A stretch of 64,000 nt of DNA, taken from contig NC_073695.1 in the NCBI RefSeq assembly GCF_029784165.1, positions 11,197,786-11,261,785 of the forward strand, given 5' to 3'. This DNA is from Wyeomyia smithii. Lineage: Eukaryota; Arthropoda; Insecta; Diptera; Culicidae. Below the pieces are notes generated by a model. That model saw only the letters and a list, made by a program, of their open reading frames with translations. It was not told the origin of the DNA and ran no database searches. Every line of letters starts with the position of its first letter. Position 1 is the stretch's first letter. The position numbers were made by a program, and so were the translations under genes. Shown one piece after another: positions 45,940-55,776 of the stretch.

Positions 45940-46610
45940 AGTAAATGTATTTATCAAAAATTAAAAAAATTATCTCAGCTATAGTATCGATACTTCTGGT
46001 ATCGATACTTTTCGACCGATATTTTGAGTATCTCGATACTTTTGGTTCTCCGGGTATCGATACTGAAGTATCGATACTCTCCGTCGTATCGCCCAATGCT
46101 ACAGTGGATACCAGCGATAGTGGATAGCGGCCACAGCTGTGGCATAGCAATGGATAGCGCACCAGTTGCAGCGGATCGATAGCAGCTAGGCCAGCTGATG
46201 CAGGGGCAGCGGATACCAATGGTAGCGTATAGCGGCCACAACTGTGGCATGGCTATGGATAGCGTAGTAGTTGCAGCGGGTATATCTGACCATGAAGCAT
46301 TTATGCAATAGTTGAATGAAAGTTGCAATTGCAGCAATCGCCCTTTTTCAAGGCTACTAAATGTATTTGGAACAGCATAATGAATGGTTATTATTAAACT
46401 GCAACTGAGGTTTGATGCTGCTGCAAATGCACAGCAGTATGATATTAATTACGATTTGTTGATACTGTGCTTAACAAGCGGTATATACGAAACAAATCCG
46501 ATTTAGAAATGACTGACACGCAAGCAGCCGGATTATCTTTCTTGTAAAAGTATTCTACTTCAACCTTGCAGTCGTGGCTTAGCACACAACCCTCCTGTGA
46601 TTTTTTATTT

Positions 46611-47234
46611 TAATCACTGAACAAAAACACTCACTATACTAAGAATAATTTAATCTTTGAAACGTTCACCTCAAATTTCCAAAAACAAGCTTGAATTAGC
46701 AGAAATACATGAGATGAATTTCTACAGTTCTTAAATTTCAACTGTGTGTATTTTCATCTGTTTTCACTGCCTTGAAGAAAATCAAAAGTTGCCAAATCAG
46801 TTTATGTTAATACGGAAATAATATACTGAAAATGTTGAATTATTCCGACATAATTGACATAAATGGACAGTACTGCAGTGCTTACCTAGGTTACCATATT
46901 TGCTCATAAACGACTACAGCGGATATCTAGGTAACGACGGGCTGCGGCTCCGTTCATTCATGATAATGTGATTCATTCATGATTAGCAGTGTGATGAATT
47001 TGGGGGCGTCGTGAGATGAATAATTGAGCAGTGATTTTAGTTTTGAGATGGATATGGCAGCGTTGTGAAAAATGGTTTGTTTTACAAAATTCAGGATGAA
47101 TCTAGATTGGTTTACTAAATATACAATGCTGAACGATTCCATAAGAGCACGTAAGCGTATTTTGTTTATTTGTTCAATGATTTCGTGAAAATTTGGTCTT
47201 TAATCTGTGCATTCTTCGTGAATAACGACTTAAT
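46611..47234. other. No supported gene
   Basis: AT-rich DNA. An ATTCATGAT direct pair occurs near 46956-46982. The end bears the inverted AGGGGAACTGCTCC terminus noted at 40463. Confidence 0.4.
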
Positions 47235-47790
47235 GAGATGAATAATGGAGCAGTTCCCCTAACAACAATTTTAAGATCTCCAATGACATATTCATTGTAT
47301 TTTAGCGAATCTTACAGCAATTTTGTACTGAGTTAGTTCTTTTTGAGTAGCTTAGAATGCGCAACAGGGATTGAAGGCAATTTGTTCCCATTATCAACAG
47401 GACACTCTTTAAACTCTTCGAAGAGCTGTCAATGAAAAGACGCCATTCATCTGCATTATCATAGCAATTGCACAGACCATTTTCATAATGCGGAAAACTT
47501 TTCATGGTCATTGCAGATTTTATCGTCATCACCCACCAGCTTCCACTGCTATAGAGCCCCGAAATTAAAAGCTCTCTCTTATCTCTCGAAAGACCGAGAT
47601 CTTTGATTAAATTATCGATTTCTCCTTGATTTGGGTAGTGTAGTCCTAGAGCAAGATAATCCTCATTCGGTAGGCTAGGCATACTTTCAGACGCTAGTTT
47701 AATGGTGCTCAAAGTTTCCTCCGGTAATTTATTAACTGGTCCAGCTTCCCCGGGATAACCGTCGTTGTGGAGCGCTCGACCTGGTCGGAA
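47235..47790 (-). pseudogene. Middle part of an uncharacterised transposon-like protein
   Basis: The minus strand from about 47785 is open through RPGRALHNDGYPGEAGPVNK, then LASESMPSLPNEDYLALGLHYPN, DNLIKDLGLSRDKRELLISGL, GLCNCYDN and DEWRLFIDSSSKSLKSVLL. After a frameshift near 47390 it continues NGNKLPSIPVAHSKLLKKN, two stops, then SLKYNEYVIGDLKIVV before the frame ends at about 47240. The block EWRLFIDSS-x-SLKxVLLHNGN is one I know from uncharacterised animal proteins that behave like a dispersed family, probably transposon-encoded. I cannot name the superfamily. Stops and the shift make it non-functional. Confidence 0.6.
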
Positions 47791-48899
47791 TCCCTAAGGA
47801 GGTTTTACTAGACAGAAAAAGTAATCATTCGGTGATCCGAGAGTTGTTAGGTAGAAAAGGCAGCAACATCTATTATTTTGTTAAATCCTCGTTGTATATT
47901 CTAAAACTATGCTAAAATCCAAAACCAGAAGCTCGCGTATTTGTGTTTTTAGAAGGATTTGGAAACCATATCAAGGCTGCAGATGCCATTCAACAAAACA
48001 TATTCTATCAATCCATAACAAGGAAATGTTCAGCGAATGATACCAAGTACAAGTAGCCCAATAAAAAATGATGCGAGAGCTTATGATTATACTTATTAAG
48101 AGTCCAATGTCTTTTCTTATTTGCACCTGTAAATCATAACCGAACGCTGCTGCACTACTCGCGTCTGCGCGAACGTCAACCGCAGCAAACCATCGCCCTC
48201 GAATCCCCTATAAAATGTTAGCAAACAGCTACATAAGCACGAATCTGCTGCTCATTCTTACAGCAACATTTTAGAACATCCACCATATCTAGCGATCATT
48301 ACTGATCGTTGTAATAAACATATTCCCACATACAATCGCCCCAAACACAGATGCGCATCCAAGATACTCCAACCAGCGCGGCAAGCAACGCATCATCAGA
48401 ACGCATCGTAAAAGTTTCCCGTCCCGCAAGTGTTCAACTTTTCCTCTCGGCTGTGCTGTCCTGTCCTACAGCAGCCAAGAACCAACCGCTAGAAAAAGAT
48501 ACGGCAAAATCTACAACTGTTTTTCATATAACCTCCGGGGATCGGACACACTGAACACCAACACCCAGACCGGACCCCATAGGGGCCGTGTCCCGTTCGA
48601 CACTAACACCAACACTCAACGACGCAGGCACCTAGAGCAAAGCCGGAATAACGGGGTTTAATAAAAGGCAGTAGCACTCTGATCACCGCCCGCAGAATAT
48701 ATCGTGGAAAATCATCAACATCATCGTCGTCGCCACCGATCCAGGTTCTGAAACAAGTTGGAAAATTCCCTCGCTCCAAATAGAAATTTAAACCCGGGGA
48801 CGGTTTACTTTCTTTTATTGTGTGTTGGAGAACGCAAGAAAAACTCGTTGCGTCAGTCAGTGCTGCGATCATCGGAAAACGACAGTATAGTGCGTTTAT
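47791..48899. other. Upstream region of the troponin C gene; no ORF supported
   Basis: A TATAAAA box at about 48207-48213 and an ACAC/CAACACC-rich patch at 48350-48610 stand out. The frame 48351-48554 has no recognised domain. TCAGT initiator-like pairs at 48853-48861 are candidate start sites for the downstream gene. I cannot tell whether the TATA box belongs to it or to an old retroelement LTR. Confidence 0.35.
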
Positions 48900-49140
48900 A
48901 GTTGTTGCACCCCACGGCAGAGCAGTGCACGGAATCGCCGTTCCACCCAGTCAGTCGGTGTTTGTAGGTCGTACCGTTAACAAGGTTCGCGGCCTCTAGA
49001 ACCGGATCGTTTGAAACGAAAAAAAAAAACCGTACAGTACAGTGCGGTGCATTTGGGATTTTAGTGAAATTTTGCATTTAGCTTAAGTGAAAGTTGCTTT
49101 TTTTACCGTTTGAACCGTTAATAAAAAAGAAGAATACACA

Positions 49141-49641
49141 ATGGTTAGTATTTTACTCCAGCGGCAGCAGTTCATGGAAACGCGTGGTGATTTGTGAAAA
49201 TAATGGAGGAGCGCACTCAAGTCAGAAATCAGAACTCAAATAGTGAAGAAAAGGAATTTCAATTAAAAAAATTACAGGATTGCGCTTAGATGCGCACAGA
49301 AGTAGATAAATACTGAAGGCTATCTAGTTGAGGATAAGCCTCTTTGACACTTGAACTCAAAGATGACTAATTCAATCATTTCAGTGGAACAAAAAAATCA
49401 ATTTTAAAAATTACTCTGTTAAACAACAAGACTGAAATTGAACAGTCTAGGTGATTAATCATTTCAAGTGTTTTGTGCTGTTTTGTTTAGTGCTCTTTAT
49501 TAGCAAGCGCACTTTTTTTCTATCCAATAAACCATGCGTCTCCATTCAGCACAAAAAAAACTTTCTCAAATGAACAAATCCAAAATTGATATGACCCCAT
49601 TCGTTTATTTCAGGATGATCTCACCCCGGAACAGATTGCAA
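49141..49641 (+). CDS. TpnC: Troponin C, first two coding exons (partial)
   Basis: Exon 1 ends with ATG in context ACACAATG at 49141-49143, followed at once by the splice donor GTTAGT. A 470-bp intron ends in TTTATTTCAG (49604-49613). Exon 2 (49614-49641) encodes DDLTPEQIA plus one base before the donor GTGAGT. The joined start MDDLTPEQIA is the conserved N-terminus of insect troponin C, just before the first EF-hand helix (usually followed by a hydrophobic pair and QKAF-like sequence). Troponin C binds calcium and tropomyosin-linked troponin I/T in muscle thin filaments. A lone ATG exon followed by a very short exon is typical of EF-hand genes of this family. The remaining exons, with all EF-hand loops, are not visible downstream in the window. 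The 5' UTR extends leftward, perhaps from about 48855. Calmodulin is less likely because its N-terminus differs. Confidence 0.65.
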
Positions 49642-51536
49642 GTGAGTACAAAATGATGTTTCCGCCGATGTTCGCCCGAAAAGCAAACCGCTTCACTCGT
49701 AGAAACATACCATCTGTTGTGGGTGAAATTTAGTACGGGGTCACTCGACACAACTTTCCCCTGTTGAGAACGCAACTCGACACGACAATATTGAAACACT
49801 GTTCCGTGACCGACGTAGAACCATAAATAATAGCCGTCGCGCGCGGGTTGATCACTCGGACCGGAGACTAAAAATACTGGACCAATAAAGATTTCGGTTT
49901 TCTTTTGAAATGTGCCGGTTTCAAGTTCACAAGGCGGTCCCATCTGTCTTTCTGTCAATAGACCGTGCGTGCGGCAGAACAGCGCTGGATTTGCATCTGC
50001 GAGCCGTGACGGTACGCGAAAAGTGGAACGCAGAAAAAAACAACTCGAAGCTAATCCTCGCGAAAAAGTGTTTACATCCGGTGATGTCTATGTGCCAATT
50101 TGACTGGCGCGTCTCATCAGCGGGCGGTTCGAAGTCCATCAACGTAGCACAAATTATTGGCATCCCGACAGCCACCTGCCACAACAAGCAGCAGTGATCT
50201 ATATTTTTCATTTCTTTTTTGTGTTTTTTCACGCCAACCCGTCTGCGAAAATTCTCCCAGCCAAAGTTGCCGCGCCCTTTCACGGCGGGAAAGTGCTGCG
50301 TACACACGTACCGTGTTTTCTTAATTACCTGTTTTTCTAATTTATTATAGGACTCCTCCTTCACATTGCCACCGCCATGTGGCGGGGCGAAATTGAAAAT
50401 ACGTGTATTCAAGCGATTCCCGCATTTTTTACGCACTTGCGAAATATTTTCCTCTGCCTTCGTCTGTGAATGTTTATTTTCACTGATCGCATCATGGTTC
50501 TCGCATATATTTTTGGTAGCCCGCATCAAAAATCGTTCCTAAAAATACATCGCCAACCGTTGGAAAGAGAATTTTGTAAAAGGTTGTCACTCGCCACGGC
50601 GCCACACTCCATTTTTGTCAGTTTCTCAACCAGAAACGGTTACTGACCCCCTGCTGTTGAAACCGCTAGAATACGATTGCACTGATCGACACAGCAAAAT
50701 GCGAGCGATTAGCTAGATGAGCACTTTCACCAGCCGCACCTCGCCTGTTGTCGTTAGGATAGGCGAAATCTACAATGCCTAGGTATTACACAAAGTAGAC
50801 ACAGGGAAAATAAATTGAAAACATAATCATGGGACTGCCAAAAACTACACGAGACCCGAGCGAGCGTACGGAGCATGACCGGGGCAATTAATCTTCTGTA
50901 CACGGAAGCCGTTCTAAGCGAGTAACTACTGCTTAAGCGTGGCTTCAGACGGAGAATTTAGACCGGCTTGAGAACGTGTATTATTTTGCAGGTTGTTTTG
51001 TCGAAAAATAATGCAGTTACTGGATCATCATAGTCACTGAACCCGGTGACGTATACTAAACACGGTGTTGTAATAATTACACGTGTAGAAAAAGTATGTT
51101 TCGGCAATAGTAAACGGCACTGAAAAAAAAAATAAAGTCATATTATTATAAAACGAGCATTCAACTATATCGCCTCGTAAGAGCAAAGTTGGAGAATGTC
51201 TTATATGGAAAACTTAGTAAAGTTGTTGTTAAGTTACTTAGTAAAGTTTACGTGCTTTGCCAAGTCTATTCAAAAGTAGGTCAAGAATTTTCGTATACAA
51301 AAATGCGATAGGTCATCGGTTTTTGCTTACTGCATGAAGACGCCAAACTTCATAAAAATGTTAATCACTGAATTGTTAGGAAGATATAAAGAGTCTTGTT
51401 TTCTAATTTTACAATTTGGATTTTATTTCTCTGGGGACAGGAACATATCTCAAACATGAGAATGAACACAGTTAGAACGAGCCGTTTGCTGCTGTGAAGT
51501 CGATAAATAAACCGTCTTCATCAAAACGGTTGAATC
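49642..51536. other. Presumed second intron of troponin C; no further exon found
   Basis: A minus-strand open frame of 200 codons (49927-50529) overlaps others in different frames and shows no domain, so I do not call it. Two CTAAAAATAC sequences (49868 and 50539) are one base off the MEF2 consensus, which is only suggestive for a muscle gene. From 50700 on the DNA is AT-rich. I found no exon matching the rest of troponin C. Confidence 0.4.
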
Positions 51537-51556
51537 TGTACATATAAAAATGCAGC

Positions 51557-51587
<31 letters not shown>

Positions 51588-51600
51588 GTCCAGTGTTTTT
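51537..51600 (+). repeat. (TCTG)n microsatellite next to a Helitron-like 5' end
   Basis: ATCTGTACATATAAAAATG followed by six TCTG repeats resembles the 5' end seen in many insect Helitron-like elements (A|TC...TATAAAAATG). A CTGTCTGTCTGTTCCAAATA segment occurs also at 58643. Only the short terminus is recognisable here. Confidence 0.4.
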
Positions 51601-51763
51601 CAGAGGATCGCAAGTTGACTGTTAAAACACGAATGCGAACGCCTTCCGCAGTCAACTTGACTGCTCGATATAGTCAAGCGATCGCCCAGAGCAAAAACAG
51701 TCAAAGTAAAGTTGATCGTTTGTTTAGTTTCTAGGTGGCGGTCATTCGCTATGGCAGCGCTGG

Positions 51764-51794
<31 letters not shown>

Positions 51795-52010
51795 GGGATT
51801 TGTTAGTAGCTTAAGTATTTATGATAAATATTAGTAAATAATGAGTATGTGTGTCCAATCACAAATGGTGACTTCTCAACACTGTTAGAAATTTGTAATT
51901 TTAATTGTTAGGATTTGTTTGCTTTCGCAATTAGGACTTATCATTCGTAGGGATTTAAACCTACTTGTCAGAAAAGGGGAAGTAAACTTACAACTGACTT
52001 AATTGCTAAC

Positions 52011-54254
52011 TTATTGGCTATAAAGAGAGCTTATCGTAGCAATTGAGGATTGCAACGATTTTTGTCGAAAATTGTTAATAATTTTATTTGACATAGCTTC
52101 TAATGGTTCAACACCAGTAAGTCTATGTAATTCGAGTGTACCAAACCAAGGAGGACGCTTCAAAATCATTTTCAGAATTTTATTCTGAATCCTTTGGAGC
52201 GTTTTCTTCCTTGTTGAACAGCAACTTGACCAGATCGGTACAGCATAAAGCATTGCTGGTCTAAAAATTTGTTTGTAAATCAAAAGTTTGTTCTTTAAAC
52301 AAAGTTTAGAATTCCTGTTAATGAGAGGATATAAACATTTCGTATATTTGATGCACTTGGCTTGTATACTCTCAATGTGCTCTTTGAAAATAAGTTTTTT
52401 ATCATAAATTAGTCCCAAGTACTTAACCTTGTCGGACCAACTTAAAATAACCCCATTCATCTTGACAACGTGATTGTTGTTTGGCTTAAGGAAAGAAGCC
52501 CTAGGCTTATGCGGAAAAATTATCATTTGAATTTTAGAAGCATTGGGAGAGATTTTCCACTTTTGCAAGTAGGAAGAAAAAATATCTAAACTGCATATGA
52601 CACGAAGACTTTTTCCTTTTACGGAAATGCTTGTGTCATCGCAGAACAATGACTTTGTGCATCCTGGAGGCAAATCAGGAAGATCTGAAGTGAATATGTT
52701 GTACAGGACTGGACCCAAGACTGAACCTTGAGGTACACCTCCTCTGACAGGAAATCTATCAGATTTTGAATTCTGATAGACAACCTGCAGAGTTCGATCA
52801 GTAAGATAATTTTTTAAAATTTTGATTAGGAAAATTGGAAAATTAAAAGTTTGCAATTTCGCAATCAAACCTTTATGCCAAACACTGTCGAATGCTTTTT
52901 CTATGTCTAAAAGAGCAGCTCCAGTGGAATAACCTTCAGATTTGTTAGCTCGTATCATATTAGTAACTCTGAGCAATTGATGAGTTGTGGAATGCCCATG
53001 GCGAAATCCAAACTGTTCATTTGCAAAAATTGAATTTTCGTTGATGTGTGACATCATTCTGTTAAGAATAACTCTCTCAAACAGTTTACTTATTGAAGAA
53101 AGCAAACTGATTGGTCGATAACTTGAAACTTCAGCTGGGTTCTTATCCGGTTTTAAAATGGGAGTAATTTTTGCATTTTTCCATAATTTGGGAAAATATG
53201 CAATTTTGAAGCAGCAATTGAAAATTTTCACTAAAAAATCCATTGTGCTCTCAGGGAGATGTTTGATTAGTATATTAAAGATTCCATCGTCACCAGGTGC
53301 TTTCATATTTTTGAAATTTTTAATAATTGATTTAATCTCATTCAAGTTAGTTTCAATTATTTCTGCAGGTAAAAAATTCTGGGAAGAAATTAAATCAAAT
53401 TGACGTGTGACTTCATTTTCAATTGGACTCACAAAATTCAAATTTGAGTTATGAACACTCTCAAACTGCTGAGCAAGTCTTTGAGCCTTTTGTTCATTGG
53501 ATACAAGAAAACGTTCACCATCTTTTAAAACTGGAATAGGCTTTGAAGGTTTCTTAAGAATCTTCGACAGCTTCCAAAATGGTTTTGAATATGGTTTCAA
53601 TTTTTCAACTTTAGTCTCAAAATTTTGATTTCTCAGAAGAGTAAATCTATGTTTAATCTCTTTCTGTAAATCTTTATAAATAGTTTTAAAAACAGGGTCA
53701 CGAGAACGTTGATATTGACGTCTGCGGACATTTTTCAAACGAATTAGAAGTTGAAGATTTTCGTCAATTATTGGTGAGTCAAATTTCACTTGAGCCTTTG
53801 GAACAGAATAATGTTTAGCGTTAAAATCGCCGATTATGAAAAATTTCGAACGATTTCTGGTGAGTTTTTGTAAATCACCTTTAAAATAATTTTTGAGCTC
53901 GCGTGTGCATTGAAATGGTAAACATGCTGCGGCAATAAATAAAATCCCAAGTTCAGTTTGAACTTCAATTCCCAAAGTTTCAATAACTTTCGTCTCAAGA
54001 TGGGGAAGAGCACGATGTTTGATTCGGCGATGAATAACAATTGCAACTCCACCGCCGGAACCCTGAATCCTATCATATCTATGAACCACGTAATTGGGAT
54101 CATATTTTAATTTTATGTTAGGTTTCAAAAATGTTTCAGTAATAATTGCAATATGCACATTATTTACTGTTAAAAAATTAAAAAGCTCATTCTCATTGGC
54201 CTTCAATGAGCGAGCATTCCAATTTAATATTTTAATTGTTTTATTTAAAATCAT
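52011..54254 (-). CDS. Juan-like ORF2: endonuclease (truncated) and reverse transcriptase
   Basis: An open frame of 747 codons. Residues 8-148 are the N-terminal half of an APE-type endonuclease: LNWNARSL (Asn), IAIITETFL (Glu at 40), GGGVAIVIH and IIGDFNAKH (Asp/Asn near 143-145). The frame then jumps to SVPKAQVKFDSPI, so the endonuclease C-terminal half with the SDH catalytic motif is missing; the deletion is in frame near 53810. The reverse transcriptase is complete: APGDDGI, YRPISLLSS, LDIEKAFDSVWH (449-460), GGVPQGSVLGP and LFCDDTS (536-542, with Cys in place of the usual Ala of the xADD box). The C-terminal domain follows. The start overlaps the ORF1 stop by 14 nt. It could make a protein, but one unlikely to nick target DNA. 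Confidence 0.9.
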   Translation of the reverse strand: MILNKTIKILNWNARSLKANENELFNFLTVNNVHIAIITETFLKPNIKLKYDPNYVVHRYDRIQGSGGGVAIVIHRRIKHRALPHLETKVIETLGIEVQTELGILFIAAACLPFQCTRELKNYFKGDLQKLTRNRSKFFIIGDFNAKHYSVPKAQVKFDSPIIDENLQLLIRLKNVRRRQYQRSRDPVFKTIYKDLQKEIKHRFTLLRNQNFETKVEKLKPYSKPFWKLSKILKKPSKPIPVLKDGERFLVSNEQKAQRLAQQFESVHNSNLNFVSPIENEVTRQFDLISSQNFLPAEIIETNLNEIKSIIKNFKNMKAPGDDGIFNILIKHLPESTMDFLVKIFNCCFKIAYFPKLWKNAKITPILKPDKNPAEVSSYRPISLLSSISKLFERVILNRMMSHINENSIFANEQFGFRHGHSTTHQLLRVTNMIRANKSEGYSTGAALLDIEKAFDSVWHKGLIAKLQTFNFPIFLIKILKNYLTDRTLQVVYQNSKSDRFPVRGGVPQGSVLGPVLYNIFTSDLPDLPPGCTKSLFCDDTSISVKGKSLRVICSLDIFSSYLQKWKISPNASKIQMIIFPHKPRASFLKPNNNHVVKMNGVILSWSDKVKYLGLIYDKKLIFKEHIESIQAKCIKYTKCLYPLINRNSKLCLKNKLLIYKQIFRPAMLYAVPIWSSCCSTRKKTLQRIQNKILKMILKRPPWFGTLELHRLTGVEPLEAMSNKIINNFRQKSLQSSIATISSLYSQ

Positions 54255-55564
54255 TGCTAAATTTTAAATTAGAAACAATTTTAATAGTAAAATTTGTGCC
54301 TATTTGAATGGCTTCAAACATTGATTTTGCCTGCAACATGGCGTTCATAAGATCGAACATTGCCTGTTGCAAAAAAGAAAGTTTACCTGCCGTAATAGGC
54401 CCCAGGCAGTTGACATTAGAAAAAATATTTTCGGCAGCAATATTAGCTGGAGTAATAGGTGTACAATTATTTTCTAGCGTGTTTTGCTTACCCATATTAA
54501 CGGTCATTTTCGAACTACCAACACTAGGCGGTATAATGTTTGAACTACCTGTAACCTGTGCATAAGTTAAACGGGTATGCAAAGGAGTAAGTAAACTATG
54601 CGTCACTGGTACGCTTGGAGAATTTTGTTTTGAAGTTGGTTTTAATTGAGAAATTGAATTTTGTTTACCTTGCCTTGCCTTAACAATTGCTAAACGGACT
54701 GGGCATTGATAAAAATTTGACATATGGTTGCCGTTACAATTCGCACAGCGAAAATTTTTTACTCTCTTTCACAGGACATGTGTCCTTTTTGTGAAAAGAG
54801 TCTCCACAATTAAGACATTTTTGGTCCATGTTACAGAATTTGGAACCATGGCCATAACGTTGGCAAGTACGGCATTGGGTGATATGCTTTTCACCTCCGC
54901 CATACTTCCTATAAGTTTCCCACTTTACACGCACATTATACTAAGCATGTGCTTTTTCAAAAAATTTTAAGTTGTTAACCTCATTGCGGTTAAAATGAAT
55001 TAAATAATTAACAAGGGAAATTCCAGTTCTCTGACTGTTTTCGCCTCGTGATTTTTGTTTCATTAGAATTACTTGGGTAGGAGCTATGCCAAGTAATTCT
55101 ATTAAAGTAAGTTTGATCTCATCAACGGTTTGATCGTTGGTGAGACCTTTCAAGACAACCTTGAACGGCTTGGCGTTCTTGGTGTCATATGTAAAAAATT
55201 TGTACATCTTGTCAGTTAAATACTGAACAAGACGATCACGACCCTTTACTGAGTCGGCTAATAAGCGGCATTCACCTCTACGGCAGATTTGATAGGTAAC
55301 TTTAACGTCAGAAACAAACGTTGAAAGTTCCTTTTTGAATATATTAAATCCAGAAGAAATAGTTACCACAGTAGGTGGAACTTTCTCCTTTTTTAAAGAT
55401 TTTATATTTTGTATAGTTTCATTATTGGTAACTTCCATTTCACCAGCTTCTTGCTCAGGCAAAATATCAAAAGGATTGTCACTACAGACACTCGATGTGT
55501 CAGAAAGAGATGCCTCTCTTTTCCTCCCCGCAGCGATGCGAGGTTTCTTTTTCCGTCCAGCCAT
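54241..55564 (-). pseudogene. Juan-like ORF1 (gag-like nucleic-acid-binding protein), broken
   Basis: The likely start is the ATG at 55564-55562 (MAGRKKKPRIAAGRKRE, a basic N-terminus). An open frame extends upstream to 55606. The N-terminal part includes GLTNDQTVDEIKLTLIELLGI, resembling the fold that precedes zinc knuckles in Jockey ORF1. A TAG at 54943-54941 interrupts the frame. The same frame then encodes the knuckles CRTCQRYGHGSKFC and CLNCGDSFHKKDTC. A frameshift in an A-rich run near 54755 follows, and the third knuckle and tail (CANCNGNHMSNFYQCPVRLAI to FSNDFK) lie in another frame. The protein would bind element RNA. With one stop and one shift this copy cannot produce it. Confidence 0.85.
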
Positions 55565-55731
55565 TTCAGGTGATACGAAAAAAGTTAAAACAAATGTTAA
55601 ATTCAAAAGTAGGTAGTCTTGAGAAAGACTGATGGGAAATAACTTTCAGGTAGTCTTTAAGAGACACACTGACAAAACACAAACTTTGAAGCTATAGGCA
55701 GTCGAAGACCAGTCCACAAGCAACCGAAAAA

Positions 55732-55765
55732 ACGTCTGATCTGTAGGACAGTTCAAGACGCACTG
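55732..55765 (-). promoter_or_regulatory. Internal pol II promoter of the Juan-like element (Inr + DPE)
   Basis: At the junction with the target the minus strand reads TCAGTG, an arthropod initiator with A+1 at 55764. Exactly at +28 to +33 (55737-55732) lies AGACGT, fitting the downstream promoter element consensus RGWYV. The spacing of +28 is the one required for DPE function. Jockey-clade elements are known to use such internal TATA-less promoters. Confidence 0.75.
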
Positions 55766-55776
55766 ATGGCAGCGCT

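Larger units (their letters stand above)
42152..46101. mobile_element. hAT composite with perfect 8-bp duplication CAGTGGAT
   Basis: The ends TAGCAATGGGCGATA and (reverse complement) TAGCATTGGGCGATA match 14/15. They are flanked by identical octamers CAGTGGAT (42144-42151 and 46102-46109). Both subterminal regions (42160-42290 and 45970-46090) are saturated with TATCGATAC words in both orientations. No transposase is seen. The 3.95 kb include at least two later insertions (42887-43088 and 44560-45939). Same end family as 2798-5452. Confidence 0.85.
41712..46610 (+). repeat. TGAAGTAG repeat, copy 4, split by a hAT composite
   Basis: The left end TGAAGTAGAATACTTCTCTC is at 41712, the TATATAAG box at 42054, and the right terminus AAGTATTCTACTTCA ends at 46562, followed by the conserved leader to GTGATTTTTT (about 46606). 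Removing the insertion 42152-46101 joins two halves of about 0.43 and 0.5 kb, consistent with copy 3. This supports the family as a real unit of about 0.9-1 kb. Confidence 0.7.
51762..55765 (-). mobile_element. Juan-like Jockey-clade non-LTR retrotransposon, full-length ends
   Basis: ATGGCAGCGCT flanks the element perfectly at 51751-51761 and 55766-55776 (11 bp). Read on the minus strand it starts CAGTGCGTCTTGAAC, carries ORF1 (55564-54241), an overlapping ORF2 (54254-52011) and a 3' UTR, and ends in a 26-nt poly(A) (51789-51764 as T on +). The starting sequence, complete order of parts, tail and target duplication show a full-length reverse-transcription event. At about 4.0 kb it is shorter than usual because of an internal deletion in ORF2. 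It sits in the presumed troponin C intron in antisense orientation. Confidence 0.9.

Noticed and set aside
48207..48213. TATAAAA box as the troponin C promoter
   Set aside because: It is about 0.9 kb upstream of the ATG exon with no supporting start signal, and may belong to an old LTR; recorded only as a possibility.
49927..50529. 200-codon minus-strand open frame in the presumed troponin C intron
   Set aside because: No domain, low-complexity composition, overlapping open frames on the other strand, and no splice or promoter context. A chance frame is more likely.
51764..51789. Poly(T) run as a plus-strand feature
   Set aside because: It is the poly(A) tail of the minus-strand Juan-like element, bounded by its target duplication.
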